From Oscillospiraceae bacterium (GTDB lineage: Bacteria; Bacillota; Clostridia; Oscillospirales; Ruminococcaceae): a stretch of 64,000 nt of DNA. The notes beneath the pieces are model-generated. The model did not search any database, had not been told where the DNA came from, and saw only the letters and a list, made by a program, of their open reading frames with translations. Of the stretch, positions 24,797 through 32,847 are shown piece by piece. Within the stretch, counting starts at the first letter, position 1; each line of letters starts with the position of its first letter. The stretch covers positions 1 to 64,000 of the forward strand of contig WRKM01000002.1 in the NCBI GenBank assembly GCA_009778065.1, given 5' to 3'. A program made the position numbers and the translations under genes.

Positions 24797-25696
24797 ATGC
24801 AGCTTATTTATTTAAAAGATACTTTCAACAACTTAGTCAGTATAATAAGTACAATGGGTGTCGTAGATTATATTGAAATCCTTTTGTTCTCATATCTTGT
24901 TTATAAAATATTAAAATTTGTAAAGGAAACAAGAGCGGAACAGCTTCTTCGCGGAATTATTGCAGTAGTCGTAGTCCTGCTGATTATACGCCAGTTAACC
25001 CTTTATAACAGAAGTTTTTTCAACGCATTCGGCTTTTTAAGCGAAACATTTTTCAGCGTTGGAATGATGGCTATCATAGTGACGTTTCAGCCGGAGCTTC
25101 GGCGGGCGCTCGAAAGAATGGGACGCACGAAGGTTGTACAGACTTTTACTTTTAGTACCGCCGAATCCGGTGCAGATATTAGCGCGGCGATAGACCAAAT
25201 AGCGGGTGCATGTGAAAAACTTTCGAGGTCGGCGACGGGTGCGCTTATTGTTATGGAGCGTAAAACAAAATTAGGCGAACAGGTTAATACAGGTACGATG
25301 CTTAATGCCAATCCTTCCGCAGAGCTTTTCGGTAATATTTTCTTTCCGAATTCACCACTGCACGACGGCGCGGTCATTGTCAGAGACGGTATAATCCTCG
25401 CGGCAGGTTGTTATTTGCCTAAACCGAACAACGAGGAGTTAATATCAAAGGACTTAGGTACGCGCCACAGAGCCGCTATAGGCATGAGCGAAATAAGCGA
25501 TGCTGTTATTATTGTCGTTTCGGAGGAAACGGGGATTATATCAATCGCAGAGAACGGAAGTTTAAAAAGGGGTTTAGACCGAGCCGCACTTACAAAGCAT
25601 CTTAATGACTCCATAATAATAAAAGACTCGGAAAACGATGCCCCCAAGCAAAAGCGTATTAAAAAACGCAATAAAAGAACTGAAGAGATGGTTTAA
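24797..25696 (+). CDS. cdaA: Diadenylate cyclase CdaA (DisA_N domain)
   Basis: 299 aa. Makes c-di-AMP from two ATP. Three N-terminal membrane helices (about residues 20-95), then the DAC domain with the catalytic motif LHDGAVIV near residue 192 and LGTRHRAAIGMSE near 222, both complete. C-di-AMP controls potassium and osmotic homeostasis and cell-wall balance in Firmicutes. It is followed 6 bp later by cdaR, its usual regulator; glmM, the common third gene, is not here. The last 30 residues are strongly basic. Confidence 0.96.
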   Translation: MQLIYLKDTFNNLVSIISTMGVVDYIEILLFSYLVYKILKFVKETRAEQLLRGIIAVVVVLLIIRQLTLYNRSFFNAFGFLSETFFSVGMMAIIVTFQPELRRALERMGRTKVVQTFTFSTAESGADISAAIDQIAGACEKLSRSATGALIVMERKTKLGEQVNTGTMLNANPSAELFGNIFFPNSPLHDGAVIVRDGIILAAGCYLPKPNNEELISKDLGTRHRAAIGMSEISDAVIIVVSEETGIISIAENGSLKRGLDRAALTKHLNDSIIIKDSENDAPKQKRIKKRNKRTEEMV

Positions 25697-25702
25697 ACAA
25701 AT

Positions 25703-27004
25703 ATGAAAAGAATATTAAAAAATTATGTGTTATCGCTGAAATCTAATGTGAGAACGATTATATCCGCCGTTATTATTTCGGCGGTGCTTTGGCTTTCTAT
25801 CTCGCTTCAGATTTTCCCCGATGTTACAGTAACTATAACTGATATTCCCATAAGAATTTATCCGCCGCACAACATGATTGAGAATAATCTTCGGCTTGCG
25901 GAGCAGTATCGGTTTACAACTAATGCGGAAGTGAGGGGAAAGCGTTATGACGTCGGTAATCTCGGACCGGAAGATTTTGAGGCTACTCTTAATCTGGCGG
26001 GGGTTACCGAAGAGGGCGATTATGAGGTCGGTATTGACATAAGGTCAATATCTCAGAATACTTTTGAAATTCAAGACTCGGATACGTCCGTGAGAATAAA
26101 GGTTGAGAGAATAGAATCAAAGGTTCTTGAACTAATTCCGGTTTCTTCGTCTATCAGAGTTGCGGAGGGTATGCAGATTGACGAATCGAGTATAAGTGTA
26201 AATCCTTCAAAAATTACTATCAGGGGCGAAAAAGGCATAATAGATTCTATAACGAGGGCAGAGGTTTATGTCGAGCATGAGGAAGAAATGTTCACGACAC
26301 TTTCTATAGACGGAGAACTCAGACTTTTTAACCGTGAGAATGTCTGGATTTCTAATCCTGATGTAATCTATGACAACGAAGTATTTTCCGTAACTGTTCC
26401 GATTCATAAGGTGAGAACGCTACCGCTCAGAATTATTATCACAGGCGCGCCGAGTAATTTTGATTTACCGGGACTGCGTATGAAAATGGAAATTACACCG
26501 CACGAACTGACTTTGTCCGCTCCCGATATGTCTATTGACCTTTTGCCTTTCTTTGATGTGGGAGATATATCGCTTAACGATATTGATATGCAGATGCTCA
26601 CATACGTGACTCGCGATACATTTGCACCAAAGTTGCCTGAAGGATATAAAAATATTTCAGGGCTTGCTTCTTATGCTCTCAGTTTTAACGATGTAGACGA
26701 TTATGCGCAGTTTGATTTTCCTATTGACAGGGATAGTATAACTGTTTTAAATAAGCCTGTCGGATTTGATGTTGAGATTTTGACCAGAGTGCTGACTGTG
26801 ACGGTGGTTGGTCCCGCTTCATACGTTCAGGCAATGTCCGTAAACGATATAAACGTAACCTTGAATCTGATTAATATTCCGGAAATAACGAACGACAGCA
26901 GAATTGATTCAAGACGGGTACAATGCAGAATAGAGGGTGAGCTTGTACCGGCTTGGGTCATAGGATACCCGCAGGTGGATGTCAGCTTTACAAAGGTTTA
27001 TTAA
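25703..27004 (+). CDS. cdaR: CdaR, YbbR-domain regulator of CdaA
   Basis: 433 aa. One N-terminal membrane helix (about residues 16-38) anchors an extracellular chain of YbbR repeats, seen as recurring stretches such as VTITDIPIRIYPPHN, VSVNPSKITIRGEKGIIDSITRAEVYV and IEITPHELTL-like segments. CdaR binds CdaA at the membrane and tunes diadenylate cyclase activity. Spacing to cdaA is 6 bp. In this protein the third and fourth repeats are more divergent than the first two. Confidence 0.9.
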   Translation: MKRILKNYVLSLKSNVRTIISAVIISAVLWLSISLQIFPDVTVTITDIPIRIYPPHNMIENNLRLAEQYRFTTNAEVRGKRYDVGNLGPEDFEATLNLAGVTEEGDYEVGIDIRSISQNTFEIQDSDTSVRIKVERIESKVLELIPVSSSIRVAEGMQIDESSISVNPSKITIRGEKGIIDSITRAEVYVEHEEEMFTTLSIDGELRLFNRENVWISNPDVIYDNEVFSVTVPIHKVRTLPLRIIITGAPSNFDLPGLRMKMEITPHELTLSAPDMSIDLLPFFDVGDISLNDIDMQMLTYVTRDTFAPKLPEGYKNISGLASYALSFNDVDDYAQFDFPIDRDSITVLNKPVGFDVEILTRVLTVTVVGPASYVQAMSVNDINVTLNLINIPEITNDSRIDSRRVQCRIEGELVPAWVIGYPQVDVSFTKVY

Positions 27005-27041
27005 ATACTTTTGCATATAATACAGGAGGATTGATTCTTTC

Positions 27042-27872
27042 ATGGAAAAAATTAAAGTAACGATATGCGGCAGGGACTTTAACCTTGTTACAGACGACGC
27101 ACCCGAACTTATATTCGGAATAGCAGAGAAATTAGAAGCAAAAATCGCTGAACTGGGTCAACATAAAGTCCGCTCCGATGAAGAGCTGATAACTCTTGTC
27201 GCGCTTAATGTCCTGTGTGAAGCCGAGAAAGATATGCTTGCGGTTAAAAATGTAATTGGCGAAATGCACAAAAAGATTACCACTCTCGAAAATGAAAACG
27301 AAAGCTTAAAAGGCTCTGTACAATTGACTCTCACTGAGAATCTGCAAAGCGCGACCCGTGAGCTTGAGCAAATTGCGCGTGTTCGCGACGAGGATAATGA
27401 ACAATTACGCAAAAAGCTCTCCGCGCTTGAACTTAATACCGAACAGCTTGTAAGAGAACGCGAATATCAGATAAAAAGACTGACAGATAGTTTCGACAGC
27501 GCGTATAAGGAAATGGAGAATATAGCAAACAATAAGGACAGCGAGAATAATTCTCTGCGTAATAAGATTTTTGAATACGAACAGCATATAGATTCGCTCG
27601 TAAAAAGCCGAGAGCAAGAAATAAAAAATCTTCATGACGGCTTTGAATCCGCTGTGAAGGAAGTAAATCTCATAAAAGAAAATGAGAATAATAACCTTAA
27701 AAACACTTTAAGTACATATGAAACCACTTTCGATAACTACGTAAAGCTCAAAGAAGAAGAAATAGTAAAGCTACGTAAAAATCTCGAAGAAATCCAGCTC
27801 GAATACGCCGCGTTTAAATCAAAACATACCGAAGGAAACAACGGCGGCGGACAGCTGAACTTATATTCTTAA
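27042..27872 (+). CDS. zapA: Cell division protein ZapA with a long coiled-coil extension
   Basis: 276 aa. Residues 1-90 are a ZapA domain (MEKIKVTICGRDFNLVTDDAPELIFGIAEKLEAKI...VALNVLCEAEKDMLAVKNVIGEM), which binds and bundles FtsZ. Normal ZapA is about 85-110 aa. Here about 180 residues of heptad-rich coiled coil follow, with two related blocks (ERE-YQIKRLTDSFDSAYKEMENI and SREQEIKNLHDGFESAVKEVNLI), suggesting internal duplication. AGGAGG precedes the ATG. It sits between cdaR and the U32 gene, 13 bp from the latter. Confidence 0.9.
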   Translation: MEKIKVTICGRDFNLVTDDAPELIFGIAEKLEAKIAELGQHKVRSDEELITLVALNVLCEAEKDMLAVKNVIGEMHKKITTLENENESLKGSVQLTLTENLQSATRELEQIARVRDEDNEQLRKKLSALELNTEQLVREREYQIKRLTDSFDSAYKEMENIANNKDSENNSLRNKIFEYEQHIDSLVKSREQEIKNLHDGFESAVKEVNLIKENENNNLKNTLSTYETTFDNYVKLKEEEIVKLRKNLEEIQLEYAAFKSKHTEGNNGGGQLNLYS

Positions 27873-27885
27873 AACGGGCGAAATT

Positions 27886-29115
27886 ATGATTGAAATACTT
27901 GCTCCGGCGGGAGGCACCGAAGCATTAAAAGCCGCTCTTTACGCAGGTGCGGATGCGGTTTATCTCGGATTGCACAGCTTTTCTGCGAGGCATAATGCTG
28001 AGAATTTCAACGCCAAGGAGCTTTATGAGGCGGCTCGAGAATGTCGTCTTTCGGGTGTGCGGCTGTACTTAACTCTAAACACTCTTGTTTTTGATGACGA
28101 AATACCGGAGCTTCGCAATATTATTACAACCGCCAAAGATGTAGGTGTTGACGCAATTATAGTGCAGGACCTCGGCGTGCTTTCGTTAATAAAAGAAATT
28201 GCACCTGAGATAAAGCTTCATGCTTCTACCCAGACGACAGTCACATCAGTTTCGGGAGCAAGGGCGGCAAAGAAGGCGGGTTTTTCAAGGGTTGTTTTGG
28301 CGCGTGAGCTATCATTTTCGGAAATAGCTGATATTTCCCGAAATACCGATATAGAAACAGAGGTTTTTGTCCATGGCGCATTATGTACATGCGTCAGCGG
28401 TCAGTGCTACATGAGTGTATTTTTCGGGGGCAGAAGCGCGAATCGAGGTCTGTGCGCGCAACCGTGCAGATTGAATTTTAAAGCAGACGGCGATGATTAT
28501 GCGTTATCGCTGAAAGACCTTTCGGTTATAAAAGGGATAAAGCCGCTCGAAGAAGCAGGGGTTACTTCTGTAAAGATTGAGGGACGTATGAAGCGTCCCG
28601 AATATGTAGCCGCCGCAGTCTGCGCCTGTCGTAAGGCGCGTGCGGGGGAGGTTTATGACGAAGAGGTTCTCGAATCCGTTTTTTCAAGAAGCGGATTCAC
28701 AGACGGGTATTATAGCGGTGAAACACATTCTATGCGCGGTTATCGAGGCAGGGAAGACGTAATAAAAACCGAGAGTGTCTTAAAGCAGTTAAAAAATTTA
28801 TACAAAGAACCGATAAAACGCAGAGAACTAAACATAAGCTTAGTAATTAAAGCAAACGAAAAAGTTAATTGCCGGGCTTTTTGTGATAATATTTGTATAA
28901 ATCTTGAATTTCAACCTGCGGAAACCGCCGTTTCCCGTACAACCATGCCGAACGAAGTAACGGCACAGTTATTAAAGCTTGGAGGTACGCTCTTTTACGG
29001 AGGCGAAATAAAATGCGAAATAGAAGAAGGCTGTTTTATAAGCGTAGGGCAAATAAATAAAATAAGACGCACTGTTGTTTCGGAAATATCGGAGAGATTG
29101 AGGGCGGGGAAATGA
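27886..29115 (+). CDS. Peptidase U32 family protein (RlhA/TrhP-like)
   Basis: 409 aa. LAPAGGTEALKAALYAGADAVYLGL is the family start. ARELSFSEIADIS and FVHGALCTCVSGQCYMS follow, with the cysteines that, together with GLCAQPCR, are expected to bind an iron-sulfur cluster. U32 proteins are now linked to prephenate-dependent hydroxylation of tRNA (TrhP) or 23S rRNA (RlhA) rather than proteolysis. The C-terminal third (KIEGRMKRPEYVAAAV and beyond) is complete, but there is no DUF3656 extension. It overlaps ruvX by 4 bp. Confidence 0.9.
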   Translation: MIEILAPAGGTEALKAALYAGADAVYLGLHSFSARHNAENFNAKELYEAARECRLSGVRLYLTLNTLVFDDEIPELRNIITTAKDVGVDAIIVQDLGVLSLIKEIAPEIKLHASTQTTVTSVSGARAAKKAGFSRVVLARELSFSEIADISRNTDIETEVFVHGALCTCVSGQCYMSVFFGGRSANRGLCAQPCRLNFKADGDDYALSLKDLSVIKGIKPLEEAGVTSVKIEGRMKRPEYVAAAVCACRKARAGEVYDEEVLESVFSRSGFTDGYYSGETHSMRGYRGREDVIKTESVLKQLKNLYKEPIKRRELNISLVIKANEKVNCRAFCDNICINLEFQPAETAVSRTTMPNEVTAQLLKLGGTLFYGGEIKCEIEEGCFISVGQINKIRRTVVSEISERLRAGK

Positions 29116-29534
29116 GAATAATGGCTGTCGATTACGGCGACTCACGTACAGGTCTCGCGATATGCGATATGAGCGAAACCTTAGCTTCACCATACAGCGT
29201 TATTCACGAAAAAAACACCGATATGCTTATAAAAAAAATAGCGGCGGAGGCAGTAGAAAACGAAATCGCAGAAATAATTGTCGGAAATCCCGTTAATATG
29301 AACGGAACCCGCGGAGCGAGCAGTGAAAAATGCGTTAAATTTGCCGATAAACTGACAAAAAGCGTCCGTGTCCCTGTTTTAATGTGGGATGAACGCTCTA
29401 CAACCGTATTGGCGAATACCCTGTTGAATGAAGCTGACAAAAGAGGAAAAAAAAGAAAATCAATCGTTGATGCGGCGGCGGCGGCGGTTATTTTAGAAGG
29501 GTATCTTTCTTACAGGAAAAACAAGGTCCGGTAA
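29112..29534 (+). CDS. ruvX: Holliday junction resolvase-like RuvX (YqgF)
   Basis: 140 aa RNase H-fold protein. MAVDYGDSRTGLAICD contains the first catalytic Asp, EIIVGNPVNMNGTRG the central strand, and VLMWDERSTTVLANTLL plus KSIVDAAAAAVILEGYL the remaining acidic residues. In bacteria the YqgF/RuvX family is implicated in pre-16S rRNA 5'-end processing as well as junction resolution. Last gene of the dusB operon, coupled by ATGA overlap to the U32 gene. Confidence 0.93.
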   Translation: MRIMAVDYGDSRTGLAICDMSETLASPYSVIHEKNTDMLIKKIAAEAVENEIAEIIVGNPVNMNGTRGASSEKCVKFADKLTKSVRVPVLMWDERSTTVLANTLLNEADKRGKKRKSIVDAAAAAVILEGYLSYRKNKVR

Positions 29535-29544
29535 GAAAAAAGTG

Positions 29545-29645
29545 GAAAGGACATGGAGAAAGTTTGAAAGTTAATCTACATAATCGGGGAAAACGAAACA
29601 TTTCAAAACACTTTTATGTTGAAAGGACATGGAGAAAGTATGAAA
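29545..29645 (+). repeat. 25-bp direct repeat carrying an SD and start region
   Basis: GAAAGGACATGGAGAAAGT followed by TTGAAA at 29545-29569 recurs at 29621-29645 with one change (T to A) that makes the TTG an ATG. The second copy provides the SD and start of the acetyltransferase. The first copy leads a frame of about 31 codons beginning at TTG 29564-29566, probably a relic of tandem duplication. Confidence 0.7.
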
Positions 29646-30191
29646 TACTTTAAAAAAATAGTTGGCGAGAGGGTTTATCTCTCACCTTACAGCACAGATG
29701 ATATTGAAATATTTACAAAATGGCTTAACGACCGCGCAGTGACGGACGGTCTCGGCGACAGTGCCATGCAGTTTAATCTTTTAAACGAGAAAGAATGGAT
29801 GGAGGGTATTCTGAAAAAAGGCGAACATTCCTACGCAATCGTTATGGACAGAACCGATGAAGTAGTAGGAAGCATCGGCTTGTTTGAAGTCAAGAACACA
29901 CACGGAACCGCCACGGTCGGGCTATTTATAGGCGAAGCCACGAACAGGGGGAAGGGACTCGGCACGGAGGCTATGAAGCTTATGGTGGGTTATGCTTTTG
30001 ACGTTTTGAATTTTCAAAACATAATGCTCAATGTCTTTGAATTTAACAAAGGGGCATATAAATCCTACCTGAAAGTCGGCTTTAAAGAATTCGGCAGGAG
30101 AAGAAAGGCTGTTTATCTTGATAACAAGCGTCATGACATTATTTTCATGGATATAACGAGAGAAGACTGGTATAATGGGGAAAATGACTGA
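29640..30191 (+). CDS. GNAT family N-acetyltransferase (RimJ/RimL type)
   Basis: 183 aa from ATG 29640, preceded by GGAG; an ATG at 29616 would add 8 residues without a good SD. GERVYLSPYSTDDIEIFTKWLND is the common start of RimJ/RimL-like acetyltransferases. FIGEATNRGKGLGTEAMKLMVGYAF holds the acetyl-CoA loop (RGKGLG), and INLNVFEFNKGAYKSYLKVGFKE-like sequence the C-terminal substrate strand. Transfers an acetyl group from acetyl-CoA to an amino group; substrate unknown. Its last 8 bp overlap a small RelB-like ORF. Confidence 0.9.
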   Translation: MKYFKKIVGERVYLSPYSTDDIEIFTKWLNDRAVTDGLGDSAMQFNLLNEKEWMEGILKKGEHSYAIVMDRTDEVVGSIGLFEVKNTHGTATVGLFIGEATNRGKGLGTEAMKLMVGYAFDVLNFQNIMLNVFEFNKGAYKSYLKVGFKEFGRRRKAVYLDNKRHDIIFMDITREDWYNGEND

Positions 30192-30351
30192 TAATAAAGA
30201 AATAGCAAGACAGGCGGCTTTGGCAGACTTCGCGAAAACTGTTAAGTCTATGCAGGAAAAATCCGTTGCGAATGGCATGGACGAATTGACCATGGACGAA
30301 ATAAATGCCGAGATTGCGGCGTATAGGCAAAAGATAGCGAGGACGCTTTAA
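30184..30351 (+). CDS. Small RelB/DinJ-like C-terminal domain protein
   Basis: 55 aa, overlapping the acetyltransferase stop by 8 bp. The end NGMDELTMDEINAEIAAYRQKIAR is clearly related to the C-terminus of the RelB antitoxin at 45140-45472 (NGTDNMTLDEINAEIAAARRER). The N-terminal ribbon-helix-helix DNA-binding part is missing. It may be a short stand-alone antitoxin or a toxin-binding remnant; no toxin gene follows. Closed by a terminator. Confidence 0.6.
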   Translation: MTDNKEIARQAALADFAKTVKSMQEKSVANGMDELTMDEINAEIAAYRQKIARTL

Positions 30352-30401
30352 GTTAAACCATTCAGGCGGTATTTTCACGCTTAAATCCTCGTTCGAGCGA
30401 T

Positions 30402-30437
30402 AAAAAAACAAGGCTTCATTAAAAACCTTGTTTTTTT
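30402..30437. terminator. Bidirectional terminator
   Basis: AAAAAAACAAGG (30402-30413) pairs perfectly over 12 bp with CCTTGTTTTTTT (30426-30437). It lies between the small RelB-like ORF (+) and the dockerin protease (-). Confidence 0.88.
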
Positions 30438-30466
30438 ATTATGTATTATTTTTACTTAAACCTTGT

Positions 30467-31744
30467 CTACCTATCCCCCGAATCGGTCATCGTCATTGAA
30501 ACCGCGTTTTTGTCCCGCTTAACCGCTGCGAGGTTCGGGGAGTTGGTTTTGAATGAATAAGTAGCAGTTGCTTCTCTAGTGCCTGCATAGAATACCGAAA
30601 ACGAAAGTTTGTCTAGCTGAGTCTCAAAAAATTCTCTAATCTCCCTATGCTTCGCATCATTCGCATCGTATTTTGGTTTTTTAACCAGATAGTTCAAATG
30701 ATCAGTAGCTTTTAAGCAAAACTCTTCCGTCATCCAAGAGTCAGGTCCCGATCTAAGTAGTTCAGAAAAATCGTTCCAAGAAACAACGTCACAATTTGCT
30801 TCGAACCTTTCCTTAACGGCTCTTTCCTTATCTTCAAGAGTCTCCTTTTTCTTGAACTGAGTCCAATACCACTCATGGCCGACTATTTGTGCGCATGCAT
30901 CAACGGCTAAAGCGCTCCCGCTTTGTCTTATATAGTTTGGCACTTCGAAGCCATAAACCTTACTCAGTTGTATCGCTAACCAATTCGCTTGCCACTCTAC
31001 ATGTCCTGCAGATTGTCCATTCCTCACCGGCCCCACAGTTCCAGTGGCTGCATGTCCACCTTCATGCGTGAGCGCATAAAAGCGATAATCTCCCTTAAGA
31101 TCACTCCCAACAACAATTTGATGATGCTCATCAGGATAATAAACCGCCTGTCTATACCACGCATGCCCTGGATCCAGCACCCTTATCGTCACCGTCCCAA
31201 TCCGCTCCGTCACGTACTCCCTGCCCATAACCTTGCCCTCGGGCGTGCCCATAATCCCCTCAATCAGCCATTCCCGCGCCCATTCTTGGAACTGCGCCGC
31301 CTTAGCCGGGTCATTCGAATAATCCTTCCACTCAATCCCTTTCGGCATAGGCGGCGGCGTTTTCACCGTCAACCCGGGCAATAAATCGTCCGGATGCGCC
31401 TTAACCACAACCGGCGGTTCGGTCGTAACGGGCGGCGGGGTTGTCGTCACGGGTGGGGTAGTAGTTACAGGCGGTGGGGTAGTTACAGGAGGCGGCGTGG
31501 TACTTCCCACCGCCATTTTCAAAATAGCAAGTGCGTCAGCCGTATTAACCGCGCCGTCACTGTTAATGTCGTACTTTGTTTTCTGCTCTGCCGTCAGAGT
31601 GAGCGAGCCTACGGAGCTTTTCAGAACCGTCAACGCATCTGCCGCAGTAAAAGCTTCTCCGCTTGCATAAACGGAAATCATGTCAAGCGGCATGGTCGCC
31701 GCTAAGGCAACCGCCGTTAATTTAATAAGTATCTTCTTTATCAT
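30467..31744 (-). CDS. Secreted dockerin-containing zinc metalloprotease-like protein
   Basis: 425 aa. Signal peptide (about residues 1-28, ends ISVYASG). A dockerin type I domain follows at the N-terminal side: AADALTVLKSSVG and DINSDGAVNTADALAILKMAVG, the second with a proper DxNxDG calcium loop. A Pro/Thr/Val linker (PPPVTT repeats, about residues 83-112) leads to a catalytic region with HEGGH near residue 227 (HExxH zinc motif in LTHEGGHAATG) and a downstream E-containing helix (HVEWQANWLAIQL). It resembles anthrax lethal factor/Zn-peptidase folds only in this motif. Dockerins bind cohesins; no cohesin gene is in the window. AGGAGG precedes the start. Confidence 0.82.
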   Translation of the reverse strand: MIKKILIKLTAVALAATMPLDMISVYASGEAFTAADALTVLKSSVGSLTLTAEQKTKYDINSDGAVNTADALAILKMAVGSTTPPPVTTPPPVTTTPPVTTTPPPVTTEPPVVVKAHPDDLLPGLTVKTPPPMPKGIEWKDYSNDPAKAAQFQEWAREWLIEGIMGTPEGKVMGREYVTERIGTVTIRVLDPGHAWYRQAVYYPDEHHQIVVGSDLKGDYRFYALTHEGGHAATGTVGPVRNGQSAGHVEWQANWLAIQLSKVYGFEVPNYIRQSGSALAVDACAQIVGHEWYWTQFKKKETLEDKERAVKERFEANCDVVSWNDFSELLRSGPDSWMTEEFCLKATDHLNYLVKKPKYDANDAKHREIREFFETQLDKLSFSVFYAGTREATATYSFKTNSPNLAAVKRDKNAVSMTMTDSGDR

Positions 31745-31810
31745 ATAATGTGAAAAGCCTCCTATAATTTAGCATTACCTCTAAGACGCCCATTCCTTGA
31801 GGTACGGTCT

Positions 31811-31839
31811 ACTATAAAAAAGCACACCTTTTTATAGTT
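31811..31839. repeat. Palindromic repeat, copy A
   Basis: ACTATAAAAAAG, centre CACA, CCTTTTTATAGTT: an imperfect palindrome. Its reverse complement nearly equals copy B at 31943-31980, so the two copies face each other across about 100 bp of A/T-rich DNA. Confidence 0.7.
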
Positions 31840-31903
31840 GCCCTTTTTATGCTCTTAGAGCCTATTTTTTTCAAAAAAACTGTAAAAAAGTTCAAAAAAA
31901 CAC

Positions 31904-31932
31904 TTGACAGCCGTAAGATTTTGGTGTATAAT
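31904..31932 (+). promoter_or_regulatory. Consensus promoter with no ORF downstream
   Basis: TTGACA (31904-31909), 17 bp, TATAAT (31927-31932). Transcription would start near 31939 and run straight into palindrome B. There is no plus-strand ORF before the convergent HigBA module. Confidence 0.6.
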
Positions 31933-31942
31933 CATGAATGTG

Positions 31943-31980
31943 GTCGAACTATAAAAAGGTGTACTTTTTTATAGTTCGAC
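31943..31980. repeat. Palindromic repeat, copy B
   Basis: GTCGAACTATAAAAAGG and CTTTTTTATAGTTCGAC arms around a 4-nt centre: a nearly perfect 38-bp palindrome, followed by TTTCCTT. It could act as a terminator hairpin or a protein-binding or transposon-end site. Confidence 0.75.
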
Positions 31981-32025
31981 TTTCCTTAAACCTCATTAAA
32001 CAGCGGGTTTTAGCCCAAACAAAAA

Positions 32026-32046
32026 GAGCGACCATTAAAGCCGCTC
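32026..32046 (-). terminator. Terminator of the HigBA module
   Basis: On the minus strand GAGCGGC, loop, GTCGCTC (one G-U pair), then TTTTTGTTTGG, just after the higA stop at 32056. Confidence 0.65.
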
Positions 32047-32055
32047 CGGATTAAA

Positions 32056-32370
32056 TTATTGCTTCTGTGATAGAGTAAGTTCATAGCCTAAAGCATCGAC
32101 ATATTTTATTAAAGTCCTCAATGTAGGGCTTCTTTCTCCAGTGCCTCTTTCTATTCTCGAAATTGCTTGCTGTGTCAGTCCGGCTGTTTCTTGAAACTTA
32201 TTTTGAGTGATTTGTTTTCCTTTGCGTAGTCGTGACAACATTATTCTAAACTCAAATTCTTTTTGTTCCGCTTCAAATTTCTTTCTAAGCTTGGGGTCTG
32301 AATCCAATAATGCGTTAAGTTGCTTTAGCTCTTCTGCGGGGTTTGATTTTACAAAGGGCATTTTACACAA
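32056..32370 (-). CDS. HigA-like XRE antitoxin
   Basis: 104 aa. A helix-turn-helix of the XRE/Cro type occupies residues 45-100 (RLRKGKQITQNKFQETAGLTQQAISRIERGTGERSPTLRTLIKYVDALGYELTL). The N-terminal 40 residues are charged and probably wrap the toxin. It lies directly after the HigB-like toxin gene (5-bp gap), the toxin-first order typical of higBA. It should neutralise the toxin and repress the common promoter at 32722-32750. Confidence 0.9.
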   Translation of the reverse strand: MCKMPFVKSNPAEELKQLNALLDSDPKLRKKFEAEQKEFEFRIMLSRLRKGKQITQNKFQETAGLTQQAISRIERGTGERSPTLRTLIKYVDALGYELTLSQKQ

Positions 32371-32375
32371 CCTCC

Positions 32376-32702
32376 TTACAACAAATTAATATTTTTGGCT
32401 CGTTTAATAGCCTTGTCAAGCTCAAATTTTTCTGCCTTATCTTTTTGCTTTTTACAGGCGTGAAGAAAAAATACGTTTTTACTGTCTGCAATGACATACA
32501 TAATTCTGTTTCGCGAAATTTTTATTTCCCATAACTTTTTATACAACTGCCTTGTATTCAAAAATCTAAACGCTTCTAACCCGAATTTGGTAATATTATA
32601 TCTAACCTTAAGTGCTTCTGCTTTCTCCTCGATTGGGAGCTTGTTAATATATTCTATAATCAGATTTTTTCCGCTCTCGGTTTTATAGTCGTGTATTTCC
32701 AT
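32376..32702 (-). CDS. HigB-like toxin (RelE superfamily, Gp49 type)
   Basis: 108 aa. MEIHDYKTESGKNLIIEYINKLPIEEKAEALKVRYNITKFG, then LNTRQLYKKLWEIKISRNRIMYVIADSKNVFFLHACKKQKDKA: the small beta-sheet fold with basic residues (K, R) on the central strands typical of phage Gp49/HigB ribosome-dependent mRNA endonucleases. First gene of the module, overlapping nothing. Toxicity is inferred from the family. Confidence 0.9.
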   Translation of the reverse strand: MEIHDYKTESGKNLIIEYINKLPIEEKAEALKVRYNITKFGLEAFRFLNTRQLYKKLWEIKISRNRIMYVIADSKNVFFLHACKKQKDKAEKFELDKAIKRAKNINLL

Positions 32703-32721
32703 TATGTCACCTCATAAATAT

Positions 32722-32750
32722 ATTATACATCATAATGGCTGTATTGTCAA
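32722..32750 (-). promoter_or_regulatory. Promoter of the HigBA module
   Basis: Minus strand TTGACA (32750-32745), 17 bp, TATAAT (32727-32722), 20 bp before the toxin ATG. Confidence 0.78.
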
Positions 32751-32812
32751 TAGTTTTCGGGGATTTATTTTTTTAATCCGAATATCTGAATTGAATAAGC
32801 TTTTTAAATTCC

Positions 32813-32841
32813 TTGACACTAAGGCGGAAATATGATAGAAT
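32813..32841 (+). promoter_or_regulatory. Promoter of a candidate small RNA
   Basis: TTGACA (32813-32818), 17 bp, TAGAAT (32836-32841) on plus, divergent from HigBA. The only downstream element before guaA (minus) is a terminator. Confidence 0.65.
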
Positions 32842-32847
32842 AAATTT

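Noticed and set aside
31394-31705. Plus-strand ORF rich in Arg
   Set aside because: Antisense shadow of the Thr/Pro linker and dockerin of the metalloprotease gene.
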